This document shows, piece after piece, positions 1-8,390 of a stretch of 32,648 nt of DNA. Made by a program: the position numbers and the translations under genes. Within the stretch, counting starts at the first letter, position 1. Each line of letters begins with the position of its first letter. Source of the DNA: Synechococcales cyanobacterium PMM_0002 (GTDB lineage Bacteria > Cyanobacteriota > Cyanobacteriia > Elainellales > Elainellaceae). The notes beneath the pieces are model-generated. The model was given only the letters and a program-made list of their open reading frames with translations. It was not told the origin of the DNA and did no database searches. Location: NCBI GenBank assembly GCA_949127925.1, contig CASBQX010000042.1:1-32648 (forward strand), read 5' to 3'.

Positions 1-283
1 CAAAAAGCTGGGAAATCCGCCTAAATACGTAGAAATCCGGAAGGATTTAACTAATATTTTACATATGCTACAAACAGCTCTGTAATTTTAAGGATTTTGG
101 CGTCCTTGTGCTGTAGAAACAGATGGCCGCATTACAGATATTTGTTTTTTCATAAAGTGTGCAAAATGTACTTTATAGGCCAATAGCTAGGATATCTTGG
201 GTAGCACATTAGTACAAAGTAGATCACATTGAGCCTATCCAGCCGAAATTCATCCCCCCACCATTAATAAGGCACTTGTCGTC
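1..283. other. Gene-free left edge
   Basis: This AT-rich stretch comes before the first gene. I see no convincing ORF or RNA gene. The pentamer-rich sequence around 15-50 repeats GAAATCCG, and 35-49 has a short ATCCGGAAGGAT palindrome, but neither can be assigned a role. It presumably carries the promoter of the radical SAM gene starting at 284; I cannot place the -10 box with confidence. Confidence 0.4.
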
Positions 284-1378
284 ATGCAGAAAGCACATGA
301 TTTGGTTTGGACTGACTGGCGATCGCAGCTTAAGCATCGAATTAGTACGGTAGAAGACCTGCGTCAGTGGATTAACGTCACACCCGACGAAGAACAAGCC
401 ATTCAAGATTCGGAAGGCAAATATCGCTGGAGCATTACGCCTTACTATGCAGCCTTGATGGACAAAGATGACCCAATGTGCCCAATTCGGCAACAGTCGG
501 TCCCTAGCGTCCAGGAATTTATCTCGTTTACCGGCTCCGATAATGACCCGGTTGGAGATACCGTTTATCGCAAAACCAATCGGGTTGTGCATAAATACCC
601 CGATCGCGTCATCTTTTTGATCACAGAAGTCTGCGCCGTCTATTGCCGCCACTGCACCCGCAAGTACCACACTACCGATTTAAGCGGCACCTACTTTGAA
701 AGCAATGAAGCGGCTTCATGGGAACAAGACTTTGAGTATATTGCCAGCCATCCCGAAATCCGCGACGTGCTGCTAACGGGCGGCGATCCGCTGACCTATT
801 CTGACGAAAAGCTAGAACTCATTATTTCTCGCCTGCGTAAGATCCCTCATGTGGAAATCATTCGAATTGGCAGCCGTTATCCGGTGCTATTGCCCCAACG
901 CATTACCCCAGAGTTTTGCGCCATGCTAGAAAAATATCATCCGATCTGGCTCAATACTCACTTCAACCATCCCAAAGAAATTACGCCCGAAGCCGCCGCA
1001 GCCTGCGATCGCCTCCTACGGCACGGGATTCCCGTTCAAAATCAAACTGTTTTGCTCAAAGGGCTAAACGACGATTTGGAAACCATGAAATCGCTGCTGA
1101 AGGGATTGCTCAAAATCCGCGTCCGGCCTTACTATCTCTACCACTGCGACAACGTCACCGGAGTTTCACACTTTGTCACCAGTATCGAAAAAGGTCGAGA
1201 AATTATGCGAGGATTGTTGGGTCACATGACTGGATTTGCCGTTCCCCAGTATATTGTCACGACCAAGCTCGGTAAAATCCCGCTATGGGAAGAGCAATTT
1301 CATCAAGATGATCAGGGCTATTGGCTAGAAAACTATAACCACGACACCATGAGAGTTGACGATCCTAATCTGATTTAG
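284..1378 (+). CDS. KamA-family radical SAM protein (lysine 2,3-aminomutase-like)
   Basis: This is a 364-residue radical S-adenosylmethionine enzyme of the lysine 2,3-aminomutase family, which uses a 4Fe-4S cluster, SAM and PLP to move an amino group from the alpha to the beta carbon. The cluster triad CAVYCRHC is visible with Cys117, Cys121 and Cys124. A GGDP motif (TGGDPL, about residue 165) fits the SAM-binding GGE position. Near the C-terminus TTKLGKIPL places Lys331 where the PLP lysine of KamA sits. The length is close to EpmB and short KamA proteins and lacks the C-terminal multimerisation extension of clostridial KamA. The family call is firm. The substrate (free lysine, or lysine on elongation factor P as for EpmB) cannot be read from sequence; no epmA or efp gene is nearby. 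The ATG at 284 has only a weak ribosome-binding site. Confidence 0.9.
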   Translation: MQKAHDLVWTDWRSQLKHRISTVEDLRQWINVTPDEEQAIQDSEGKYRWSITPYYAALMDKDDPMCPIRQQSVPSVQEFISFTGSDNDPVGDTVYRKTNRVVHKYPDRVIFLITEVCAVYCRHCTRKYHTTDLSGTYFESNEAASWEQDFEYIASHPEIRDVLLTGGDPLTYSDEKLELIISRLRKIPHVEIIRIGSRYPVLLPQRITPEFCAMLEKYHPIWLNTHFNHPKEITPEAAAACDRLLRHGIPVQNQTVLLKGLNDDLETMKSLLKGLLKIRVRPYYLYHCDNVTGVSHFVTSIEKGREIMRGLLGHMTGFAVPQYIVTTKLGKIPLWEEQFHQDDQGYWLENYNHDTMRVDDPNLI

Positions 1379-1443
1379 GGGCGGCTTTAGGGGCGGATTT
1401 AGGAGCTGATTCACGAACGATACAGCACAGTTTAAGTGCATGA

Positions 1444-1504
1444 AATACAGTTAATTTTTTCAAGTATTGCACCCAGAGCGGTTCTTGAAAAAGTTAACTG
1501 TATT
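1444..1504 (+). promoter_or_regulatory. 21-bp inverted repeat in the leader of the ParA-like gene
   Basis: Arms 1444-1464 and 1484-1504 are reverse complements at 20 of 21 positions with a 19-nt spacer. The one mismatch becomes a G-U pair in RNA, so the transcript can form an unbroken 21-bp stem. It lies 45 bp before the ParA-like start and about 65 bp after the radical SAM stop. No T-run follows the right arm, so it does not look like a classical terminator. An operator for autoregulation or an mRNA-stability hairpin are inferences. Confidence 0.6.
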
Positions 1505-1549
1505 CGTATTTAATGGCACCATAGACGTTGTGAGACTTAGAGGTATTGC

Positions 1550-2311
1550 ATGTCAAAAATTGTCTCCATTCACTCCTATCGAGGTGGGACTGGCAAATCT
1601 AACACAACGGCCAACGTGGCAACTACCGTCGCTCGCTATGGATATCGAGTGGGCATCGTCGATACCGACATTCAGTCTCCAGGAATTCACGTTCTATTTG
1701 GGTTTGGAGAAGATGATATCGATCGCTCGTTGAATGATTACCTGTGGGGACGGCGATCGATTGGCGAGGTGGCGCACGACGTCACCCATATCCTAGAAGG
1801 GACAGGCAACAGCCGCAGCAAGCTCTACTTAGTCCCATCCAGCGTTAAGGCAGGAGAGATTGCCCGAGTGCTGCGTGAAGGGTACGATGTGGGTCTATTG
1901 AATGAAGGGTTTCAAGAGTTAGTAGACGTACTAAAGCTCGATTACTTATTTATTGATACTCACCCTGGATTGAATGAAGAAACCTTATTGTCAATCACTA
2001 TTTCAGATATATTGGTGCTGATTTTGCGCCCCGACCAGCAAGACTATCAAGGAACGGCTGTCACGGTCGATGTTGCGCGCAAGCTAGAAGTGCCGAAGCT
2101 GCTGATGGTGATTAACAAAGCCCCCACGGTGTTTGACTTTGGGCAGCTCAAACAGAAGGTAGAGGAAATCTATGGGGCTGCGGTGGTGGGCGTCTTGCCG
2201 CACTCAGATGAAATGATGGTATTGGCCAGCAATGGGGTATTTGCCGTCAAGTTTCCTCACCATCCTCTCACCCAAGTGATTGAGGCGATCGCCAGTCAAA
2301 TCATGAACTAA
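1550..2311 (+). CDS. MinD/ParA-family ATPase
   Basis: This 253-residue P-loop ATPase belongs to the MinD/ParA/Mrp group, which form ATP-dependent dimers that position proteins, DNA or assemblies in the cell. The deviant Walker A reads RGGTGKS at residues 11-17; Arg11 stands where MinD has its signature lysine. Switch I carries DTDIQSPG (about 39-46) and Walker B appears as DYLFIDTHPG (about 130-139). There is no C-terminal amphipathic MinD-type membrane helix that I can recognise, and no minE or parB neighbour. An AGAGG ribosome-binding site lies 7 nt before the ATG. The leader holds a long hairpin at 1444-1504. The stop codon overlaps the stop of the convergent SH3b gene. The partner and cargo are unknown. 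Confidence 0.88.
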   Translation: MSKIVSIHSYRGGTGKSNTTANVATTVARYGYRVGIVDTDIQSPGIHVLFGFGEDDIDRSLNDYLWGRRSIGEVAHDVTHILEGTGNSRSKLYLVPSSVKAGEIARVLREGYDVGLLNEGFQELVDVLKLDYLFIDTHPGLNEETLLSITISDILVLILRPDQQDYQGTAVTVDVARKLEVPKLLMVINKAPTVFDFGQLKQKVEEIYGAAVVGVLPHSDEMMVLASNGVFAVKFPHHPLTQVIEAIASQIMN

Positions 2312-4209
2312 CGCACGACCCACTCAGACGCCACCCATCCACCCTGTCCCAATTGCACCCATCCGCTCGAATTGCGGCCTGTTAGCTCCACCCGACTGCC
2401 ATTGGCAATGACGCCAATCACCGCACCATTTGGATTATTGCGAACATTGAGCGGACTGCCATTGGTGCGGATGGTGCCAGCGCTCACATCACTGCCAACG
2501 GCAGGCGGAGTACTGCCACTATTGCCAGGAGTAGCGGCAGGATTACTGCCTGTGCCGAGGGCTGTTCCTGCCGTTGGAACTAGCCAGACACTCGCGATCC
2601 AAGTCCCGTCAGTGCGCTCTGCCCACTCCCCAGTGCGTCGCCCGCTTAGGTCTATCCGACTGCCATTGGGCACAGAACCCACCACCGCTCCCCCAGCCGC
2701 ACTGCGGACATTCAGCGAACTGCCATTGGTGCGAATGGTCGCGGTGGTCGTGCTAGAGCCAACGTTCGGCTGAGGCTGGGTTGGCGTGGGGCTAGGACTC
2801 ACTGCCAGCCAAGCGCTAGAAACCCAAGTCCTGTCAGTCCGCTCGACCCATTCCCCACTGCGTCGTCCGGTCAAATCGACTCGACTGCCGTTGGCAACAG
2901 TCGTCACAATCGCTCCGTTCGGCGCACTGCGAACATTCAATGGATCACCGCTAGTTCTAACTGTGGCGCTGCTCCGACTGGTATTGCTGGAGCCAGAAGT
3001 GACGGTGCCAGGAGTGACGGTGCCAGGAGCGGGATTAGGATTGGTGGCGGTAGGACGAGGCTGAGCGGTCACAGGTTGGCTAGGACTAGGTCTGGGGCTG
3101 GGGCTAGGACTGGGGCTGGCGGCCTGATTGCCCGAGGACGGCGTGTAAGCGACATAGCGTTGGTCTAACCAGGTGCCGTTGCTGCGTTCTAGGTAGCCTG
3201 TATTGTCTCGACCCGTCAACTCCACGCGAGACCCGTTTGGCAAGGTGCTAATCACTTGCCCACCCGGCGCATTCCTGACATTGAGGGGGTTACCTGTGGT
3301 TCTGACATAGCCAACGGTTTGAGCCGTTCGATTGGTCGCCGCTTGACTGGGGGCTGGCTGGCTGACGGCCGTTGGGCGAGCGGCCTGAGCAGTAGCCTGA
3401 GGAGTAGTCTGAGGAGCAGGCTGAGGAGCAGCCTGAGGAGGAGCCTTGACCGGAGTTGTGGGTCGAAGCGGCTGGCTAGAAGAGGCTTGAATAGAGGTAG
3501 GTGGCGCGATCTCCTGACCAGGAACCGATGGGGAAACCGCTTTAACGGGAGCAGGCTGAACCACGCGGGGCTGATTGGCAGACACATAGCGCTTGTCTAA
3601 CCAGGTAGCATTAGTGCGCTCTAAATAACCCTGGCTTTCGCGCCCGGTTAACTCAACTCGGGTGCTGTTGGGCAAGGTGCCCACGACCTGACCACCAGGA
3701 GCGGTACGCACATTAATGCCTTCACCCGCTGTGGCAATATAGGCTACAGTCCGCTCTGCTCTACTGGAAGGCGGGCGCGTGGGCGAAGCAGAGGCCGTTG
3801 GAATGCTAGACACCGAGGCAGACGGAATGCTGGACGACTTGCGGACATCGGTGCCGCTGGTCGAAATCCATTCGGTGGCCACCCAGGTTCCGTTAGATAG
3901 CTCCAGAAAACCATCTTGGCTACGGCCAGTCAACTGAAGGCGCGACCCATCCGGCACACTACCCACTACGTCTCCATTAGGGGCGCTGCGAATATTTAAG
4001 GGATTTCCGGTGGTGCTAACGACCCCCGTGGCAGCAGCCAGCGCCGAATGCGCCACGCTGATCGCTAAAACGGCTGCAAACAGGGGTTGGATGGAAATCC
4101 AGGCAGAGCTTGGCACTGCTGAGCCTAGAGTATCGAACGACCTGATCTGAGGCATCGGTTCATTACTTTCGTAAGCGGCAGCACCATAAAGATATGCGAG
4201 AGATTCCAT
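2308..4209 (-). CDS. Secreted protein with six bacterial SH3 (SH3b) domains
   Basis: This is a 633-residue exported protein built almost entirely of SH3b domains, which usually bind peptidoglycan or cell-wall polymers. Six copies are readable at about residues 62-116, 154-210, 298-354, 414-469, 488-544 and 577-632, each with the pattern PLNVRxAPxG...GSRVxLTGR...W(V/L)...W. The linkers are rich in Pro, Ala, Gln, Ser and Thr, the longest about 211-296. No catalytic domain is present. The N-terminus has a polar stretch starting MESLAYLYGAAAYE, then PSSAW and a hydrophobic segment (about 36-59) ending SALA-A, a plausible signal-peptidase site. This leader resembles the one of the peptidoglycan-binding protein at 18835-19758. 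The gene lies downstream of aspS on the same strand but 328 bp away. A wall-anchoring or scaffold role is inferred. Confidence 0.88.
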   Translation of the reverse strand: MESLAYLYGAAAYESNEPMPQIRSFDTLGSAVPSSAWISIQPLFAAVLAISVAHSALAAATGVVSTTGNPLNIRSAPNGDVVGSVPDGSRLQLTGRSQDGFLELSNGTWVATEWISTSGTDVRKSSSIPSASVSSIPTASASPTRPPSSRAERTVAYIATAGEGINVRTAPGGQVVGTLPNSTRVELTGRESQGYLERTNATWLDKRYVSANQPRVVQPAPVKAVSPSVPGQEIAPPTSIQASSSQPLRPTTPVKAPPQAAPQPAPQTTPQATAQAARPTAVSQPAPSQAATNRTAQTVGYVRTTGNPLNVRNAPGGQVISTLPNGSRVELTGRDNTGYLERSNGTWLDQRYVAYTPSSGNQAASPSPSPSPRPSPSQPVTAQPRPTATNPNPAPGTVTPGTVTSGSSNTSRSSATVRTSGDPLNVRSAPNGAIVTTVANGSRVDLTGRRSGEWVERTDRTWVSSAWLAVSPSPTPTQPQPNVGSSTTTATIRTNGSSLNVRSAAGGAVVGSVPNGSRIDLSGRRTGEWAERTDGTWIASVWLVPTAGTALGTGSNPAATPGNSGSTPPAVGSDVSAGTIRTNGSPLNVRNNPNGAVIGVIANGSRVELTGRNSSGWVQLGQGGWVASEWVVR

Positions 4210-4537
4210 AGCGATTTACCTTGTGCTTGCAGTCGAGGGGTTAACGGTAAAAAATTAGCAATAGATAAACGGACAATTTCAGTCCTAATATAGCTGATAT
4301 CATTATGCGCTTGAATTGAGAAAGCGCTCCTTTTGCAATAGCCCTAAATTTCATTAATGGTCACGATAGATCAACTATTGGCTAATGGCATGGCAGTGCC
4401 ATAAATGGTAAGGGCACGGCACTGCCATGCCCTTACTGCCGTGCCCCTACAGGATGTGTCGCATCCTCCCTTGTTGAATTCTCATTCCTCAATATTCCTG
4501 GCAATCGATCAGCAACGTCTACCCTTAGTTTTTGAGT
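4210..4537. other. Intergenic region between aspS and the six-SH3b gene
   Basis: No gene is visible in this 328-bp stretch. Its left half is AT-rich and should hold the promoter of the SH3b gene on the minus strand. The right half carries the palindromic repeats described at 4384-4470. Confidence 0.5.
4384..4470. repeat. GGCATGGCAGTGCC palindrome cluster (dispersed family 2)
   Basis: Three hairpins lie in a row. The first is centred on 4392 (TGGCA-TGGCAG-TGCCA). The second, 4408-4436, has perfect 9-bp outer arms GTAAGGGCA/TGCCCTTAC enclosing an inner GGCA/TGCC stem. The third is a GGATG-TGTCG-CATCC hairpin near 4453-4467. The same motifs recur at 8286-8335, 29272-29294 and 32561-32582, which makes this a dispersed REP-like element. 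It lies downstream of aspS and could act as a terminator or mRNA end; that is inference. Confidence 0.7.
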
Positions 4538-6325
4538 CTATCCCTTGGGTTTTTGAACGGTGGCAATGTGCAGTTCCTTCAGCTGCTTGTCGTCAACGGC
4601 AGATGGAGCATTGGTGAGGAGGCAGCGGGCTTGCTGGGTTTTGGGGAAGGCGATCGCATCTCGAATTGAATCTTCGCCTGCTAGCAGCATCACCAAGCGG
4701 TCAATCCCGTAGGCGATACCGCCGTGAGGGGGCGTACCATACTCAAACGCCTCCAGCAAAAAGCCAAACTTATCGCGGATTTCTGCTGCCGACAGGCCAA
4801 TTAATTCAAATACCTGTTGCTGGAGTTCGGGTTGGTAAATCCGAATGCTGCCGCCCCCCGCTTCAAACCCGTTGAACACAATGTCGTGGGTCAGGGCACG
4901 GGCTGTTTTTAGATCCCCGATGTCATCGGGATGGGGTGCGGTAAACGGGTGGTGCAGCGGGTCGAGCCGTTTCTCGTCGGCATTCCACTCAAACATGGGG
5001 AAATCTACCACCCACAGCAGGTCGAGCTGGTCGGGATCAATTAGCCCTAGCTCTTTGCCGACGACTTGACGCAGCCGATCGAGGGTTTTGTTGGCCGTGT
5101 TTGTGTCGCCTGCCGCAAACAGCAACAGGTGTCCCGCCTCTGCCCCCGTCCGGCTCAGAATCTCGGCTTTTTGCTGGGCTGTCAGGTTGTCTTTGATTGC
5201 GCCAATCGTGTCAATTTCGCCGCCCTCGCGCACCCGAATGTAGGCTAGACCCCTGGCTCCTGCTGCTGCTGCCTCGTTGAACAAGTCGCCACCGGGCTTA
5301 ATCCGCACATTGGAAATCGCCTCATTGCCGCCTGGAATCGGCAGAATTTTGACGATGCCGCCTTTACTCACCGCATCGGCAAATACTTTGAACCCAGAAC
5401 CCTGCACAATGTCTGACACATTCACCAGCTCTAGGCCAAACCGGGTATCGGGCTTGTCGCTGCCGTAGCGATCCATCGCCTCGGCGTAGGTGAGGCGCGG
5501 GAACGGCCGGGGCAGGTCAACGCTTTTAATCGTTTTGATCAAGTGGCAGATTAAGCCTTCATTTAGGTCGAGAATTTCATCCTGGGTCATGAAGCTCATC
5601 TACATGTCCAACTGGGTAAATTCGGGCTGGCGATCGGCACGCAGGTCTTCATCGCGGAAGCAGCGGGCAATTTGGTAGTAGCGATCGACTCCGGCCACCA
5701 TCAAGATTTGCTTAAATAGCTGCGGCGACTGGGGCAGCGCAAAAAAATCACCGGGATGGACGCGGCTGGGTACAAGGTAGTCGCGCGCGCCTTCAGGGGT
5801 GGAACGGTTGAGGATAGGCGTTTCAACTTCGGTAAACTGGTGCTCGTCTTCTAAGTAGCGGCGCAGGGTTTTGACGACCTGGTGCCGCAGTTGCAGGTTG
5901 CGGCTCATCCGCTCTCGCCGCAGGTCTAGATAGCGATATTTGAGCCGCAGGTCTTCGCGTACGGTTTCCGTTTCGGCGGTAGACACCTGAAAGGGCAGCG
6001 GTTTGCGGACGGCGTTGAGTAGCTCAATCTGGTCGGCATAGATTTCGACTTCGCCAGTGGCTAGCTTGGGGTTGAGCGATGCGGGCGGACGCTGGGTGAC
6101 GCGCCCTGTAATGCGAACGACGTATTCGTTGCGCAGGTCGTCAGCGGCTGGGTATGAGGTAGGGGTGTGTTCTGGGTCGCTGACAATTTGGGAAATTCCG
6201 GTGCGATCGCGTAAGTCCACAAAGATGACCCCGCCATGATCTCGCCGCCGATCGACCCAACCGCAGAGGGTGACGGTTTCGCCAACGTGCTCGGCTCGAA
6301 GTTGACCGCAGTAGTGGGTGCGCAT
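4538..6325 (-). pseudogene. aspS: Aspartyl-tRNA synthetase, full-length but interrupted by one in-frame TAG
   Basis: Read through one stop, this is a complete 595-codon bacterial-type AspRS, which charges tRNA-Asp in the cytosol. The N-terminal OB-fold starts [16 protein letters not shown]. Class II motif 2 is [18 protein letters not shown], motif 3 is [16 protein letters not shown], and the GAD insertion domain lies between them. Codon 242 (5600-5602) is TAG, directly after QPEFTQLDM and before MSFMTQDE in the same frame. Family members have Glu here (LDxE), so one GAG-to-TAG change explains it. No frameshift or other decay is seen. Because AspRS is normally essential, the options are a sequencing error, a very recent mutation, or a second copy elsewhere. 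I chose the ATG at 6325, since the longer version (6388) only translates a heptad repeat; no Shine-Dalgarno is present. Confidence 0.9.
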
Positions 6326-6328
6326 GGA

Positions 6329-6356
6329 GGGATGAAGGATGAGGGATGAAGGATGA
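6329..6356 (-). repeat. Heptad tandem repeat directly before the aspS start
   Basis: Four 7-bp units alternate GGGATGA and AGGATGA on the plus strand, so the coding strand of aspS reads TCATCCY repeats ending 3 bases before its ATG. It is the same repeat as at 16766-16793 and 23426-23530, and belongs to the short tandemly repeated repetitive (STRR) type known from cyanobacteria. Confidence 0.85.
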
Positions 6357-6599
6357 AAGGTATTCACTGAGGGGCTTGAATAGGGCAATTGACCCCATCT
6401 TGTGTCTGTTGTTTACAGGCGACAGTGAAAACCTTTTCATTATCCAGCATCGCTGTCAGCAATTCCACTAAATCCAACTAAACCTACAAATGTGTAGGGC
6501 GAACGCATACGTTTCTTAACAATTGCGTGTCAGGGGTTGGAACTAGCGAAAAGAGACCATAGAATCCAGAGCAGACCTGATTGTGAGGAGTGTTCTGTG

Positions 6600-6990
6600 A
6601 TGATGGATGCCGCGATTATTCCGATCAAAGAGCACTTCAGTCCGCTTGACGATCCGCGTGCTCAGCATAGGATTGAGCATTTATGACTCAATAGTGTCTT
6701 AATCACAATTTGGGCAGTGATTTATGGAACCGATAATTAGGTCGAACTTGAAAAGTATGGCATTGCGAAACAGGAGTGGCTAGAAACCTTTTTGGAGTTG
6801 CCGAATGGGATTCCCGCTCACGACACCTTTGGGAAAAACACTGCGAGGCAGTTACGACCGGGGTGGTAGACAAGACATGATCCACATGGCAGGTGCTTGG
6901 GCGAGTGAGAATCGGCTCGTGTTAGGTCAACGAAAAGTGAACGAGAAATCTAATGAAATCACAGCAATTTCAGAACTCTTGAAAGTCCCA
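6600..6990 (+). pseudogene. Decayed ISAs1-family transposase remnant
   Basis: The plus strand encodes recognisable pieces of an ISAs1-type (H-repeat-associated) DDE transposase. From 6600 it reads MMDAAIIPIKEHFSPLDDPR, then a TGA stop, then TIWAVIYGTDN, a TAG stop where Trp is expected, then VELEKYGIAKQEWLETFL and ELPNGIPAHDTFG. At that point the sequence jumps, with a change of frame near 6830, to KTLRGSYDR..MIHMAGAWASENRL and EKSNEITAISELLK, which lie much further along an intact transposase. The middle, including the first catalytic Asp region, is deleted, and the C-terminus fades out after about 6985. I could not find matching terminal inverted repeats. It is non-functional. Confidence 0.8.
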
Positions 6991-7052
6991 AATTTGAACC
7001 AAGCTGTAGCAATTAGGCGATCGCCCAATTTCGAGACTCGTATTCGCAGCCG

Positions 7053-7742
7053 TTATCGCTGCTGTGAACACCAATCTCGCAAAAGCGCGATCGCCTTTTG
7101 TAGACCGAGAGTGTCGCTGTGCTGGAGAAATTGCAAAATCTGGTTGGGGGTCAACCCTGGAAACGCGTAACTGTGTGTAGATTCCACATAGGCTTGATTG
7201 TGCAATCGATAAATTCGGATGGCTCCCTTCAATACATCGTCTCCGCCCGTGGTGATATATTGCCACAGTTCGGGGATGGCCAAACTGGCGCAAATGGCGA
7301 GTTTGTTGAGCGCACTTTTGGTCATGCTGACCTCCACCAACAGGTCTGGAATCGGCTGCTGAGGTAGCTGAATCGTAACGATTTCATCAGGATTTAGCGA
7401 TCGCTCCGCCCTGTCTGACGATTGCAAGTCTGGCGCTTGCAAGTAGTAGCAGGCGTCGGGTTGGATGCTGCACTGTAGCTCGGGGTGGATGACTAAGACG
7501 GGGGCGATCGCCTCTACTGCCATGCCAGCCTCATCTGCCAACACCAAAATTAATGACTCCAATAATTTTCGGCAGCGTTCATGCTCTGCCATCGGCGTCA
7601 TCATTTCGAGCTTGCCTCGCACATAGGTAAGACGGGCAGTGCGGTGCGGACCTAGCTCTACCAGCAGGTTTTCAAACTGCTGGTAGCTCACATCTGACAA
7701 CACCAGTCGCTGTTCTGCCGGGTGCGGAGAATTTCTAGTCAT
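7053..7742 (-). CDS. Uma2-family (DUF820) putative PD-(D/E)XK nuclease-fold protein
   Basis: This 229-residue protein matches the Uma2 family, which is strongly expanded in filamentous cyanobacteria and has a PD-(D/E)XK restriction-endonuclease-like fold. Visible signs are the N-terminal LVxLGPHRTARLTYVRGKLEMMTPMAEHE block, PDACYYL near residue 97, and the core PDLLVEVSMTKSALNKLAI around 133-151, with an Asp-x2-Val-Glu pair and a downstream lysine. The C-terminus (about 190-229) is longer than in many family members. Function is unknown; there is no partner toxin or antitoxin gene. It lies 42 bp downstream of a small lipoprotein gene on the same strand, and its 3' end is close to the ISAs1 remnant. 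The family call is solid, a nuclease activity unproven. Confidence 0.85.
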   Translation of the reverse strand: MTRNSPHPAEQRLVLSDVSYQQFENLLVELGPHRTARLTYVRGKLEMMTPMAEHERCRKLLESLILVLADEAGMAVEAIAPVLVIHPELQCSIQPDACYYLQAPDLQSSDRAERSLNPDEIVTIQLPQQPIPDLLVEVSMTKSALNKLAICASLAIPELWQYITTGGDDVLKGAIRIYRLHNQAYVESTHSYAFPGLTPNQILQFLQHSDTLGLQKAIALLRDWCSQQR

Positions 7743-7784
7743 AGAGAAGCCACAGGCTGAATGGAACGGAGCGCTTGGCAGGGG

Positions 7785-8237
7785 CTATTGCGGGGTCGAT
7801 GAACTGCCACAGTAGGTATTGACCTCTTCCACCAACGGCAGCTCTAAACTCGTAGCCGATTGAAACGTAGTGTGGGCTTGGGTAGTAGCGTCTAAGTTTT
7901 GTGTAGCCATGCCCTGGGCTACATTTTTGGCAGCGGTAGCCACCTCAGTATAAAGCGCCATGAACCGCTGCTGATAGGCTTGAAGCTGAGGGTCAAACAG
8001 GTTTACAGCCTTCATGGCTACTTGACCCTGTGCATATTGAGCAGCCACTTTCAAAAACGCGCCGTTATCCGGAACGGTATGATTTCGCACCACCGTTTGC
8101 ACCTCTTCTGCGGTTTTGTTAGCGACCTGAGTCAGGCGGTTGCACTGAGCAAGTTTGTTCTCCTGGCAGCCCACAGCTAGCCCACTCAACACAACGGCAA
8201 TAATCAGGGTACGGATGTTTTTATCGGCAGAAGACAT
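7785..8237 (-). CDS. Small putative lipoprotein, conserved hypothetical
   Basis: From the ATG at 8237 this is a 150-residue protein beginning MSSADKNIRTLIIAVVLSGLAVGC. The hydrophobic stretch ends in a lipobox-like LAVGC, so the mature protein probably starts at that cysteine and is lipid-anchored. The rest is Ala/Gln-rich and likely helical, with two further cysteines (QCNRL near the start, TYCGSS near the end) that could pair in the periplasm. A start eight codons upstream (8261, MCVVPRIA) is possible but gives a poorer signal peptide. No known catalytic domain is seen. Function unknown. Confidence 0.7.
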   Translation of the reverse strand: MSSADKNIRTLIIAVVLSGLAVGCQENKLAQCNRLTQVANKTAEEVQTVVRNHTVPDNGAFLKVAAQYAQGQVAMKAVNLFDPQLQAYQQRFMALYTEVATAAKNVAQGMATQNLDATTQAHTTFQSATSLELPLVEEVNTYCGSSSTPQ

Positions 8238-8285
8238 GGCGATTCTAGGAACAACACACACAAGACGGAAACCTGATCTGGGTTT

Positions 8286-8335
8286 AATCCCAGATGCGAC
8301 ACATCTTGTGGGGCATGGCAGTGCCGTGCCCCTAC
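8286..8335. repeat. Composite GATGCGACACATC / GGCATGGCAGTGCC palindrome (family 2)
   Basis: The segment 8293-8306 (GATGCGACACATCT) is followed by the imperfect palindrome 8308-8335 built on GGCATGGCAGTGCC. The same two parts occur together, in opposite orientation, at 4421-4470, so they move or are conserved as one unit. It sits between the lipoprotein gene start and the 3' end of the glycosyltransferase gene. Confidence 0.65.
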
Positions 8336-8390
8336 CAAATGATACCGTTTCTCATCGGCGGTTCTGGCTCACCAGCCAAACTAGCGGCGC

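Noticed and set aside
224..670. 148-residue minus-strand ORF opposite the radical SAM gene
   Set aside because: Antisense shadow of a clearly recognisable gene.
3252..3600. Open frames on both strands opposite or beside the SH3b linker
   Set aside because: They arise from GC-rich, repetitive linker sequence of the six-SH3b gene and show no domain.
6326..6388. Longer aspS start at 6388
   Set aside because: The additional 21 residues are the translated TCATCCY repeat; AspRS homology starts at MRTHYCGQL.
6531..6546. CAGGGGTTGGAACT as left end of the ISAs1 remnant
   Set aside because: No matching inverted copy was found on the other side, so the element boundary cannot be supported.
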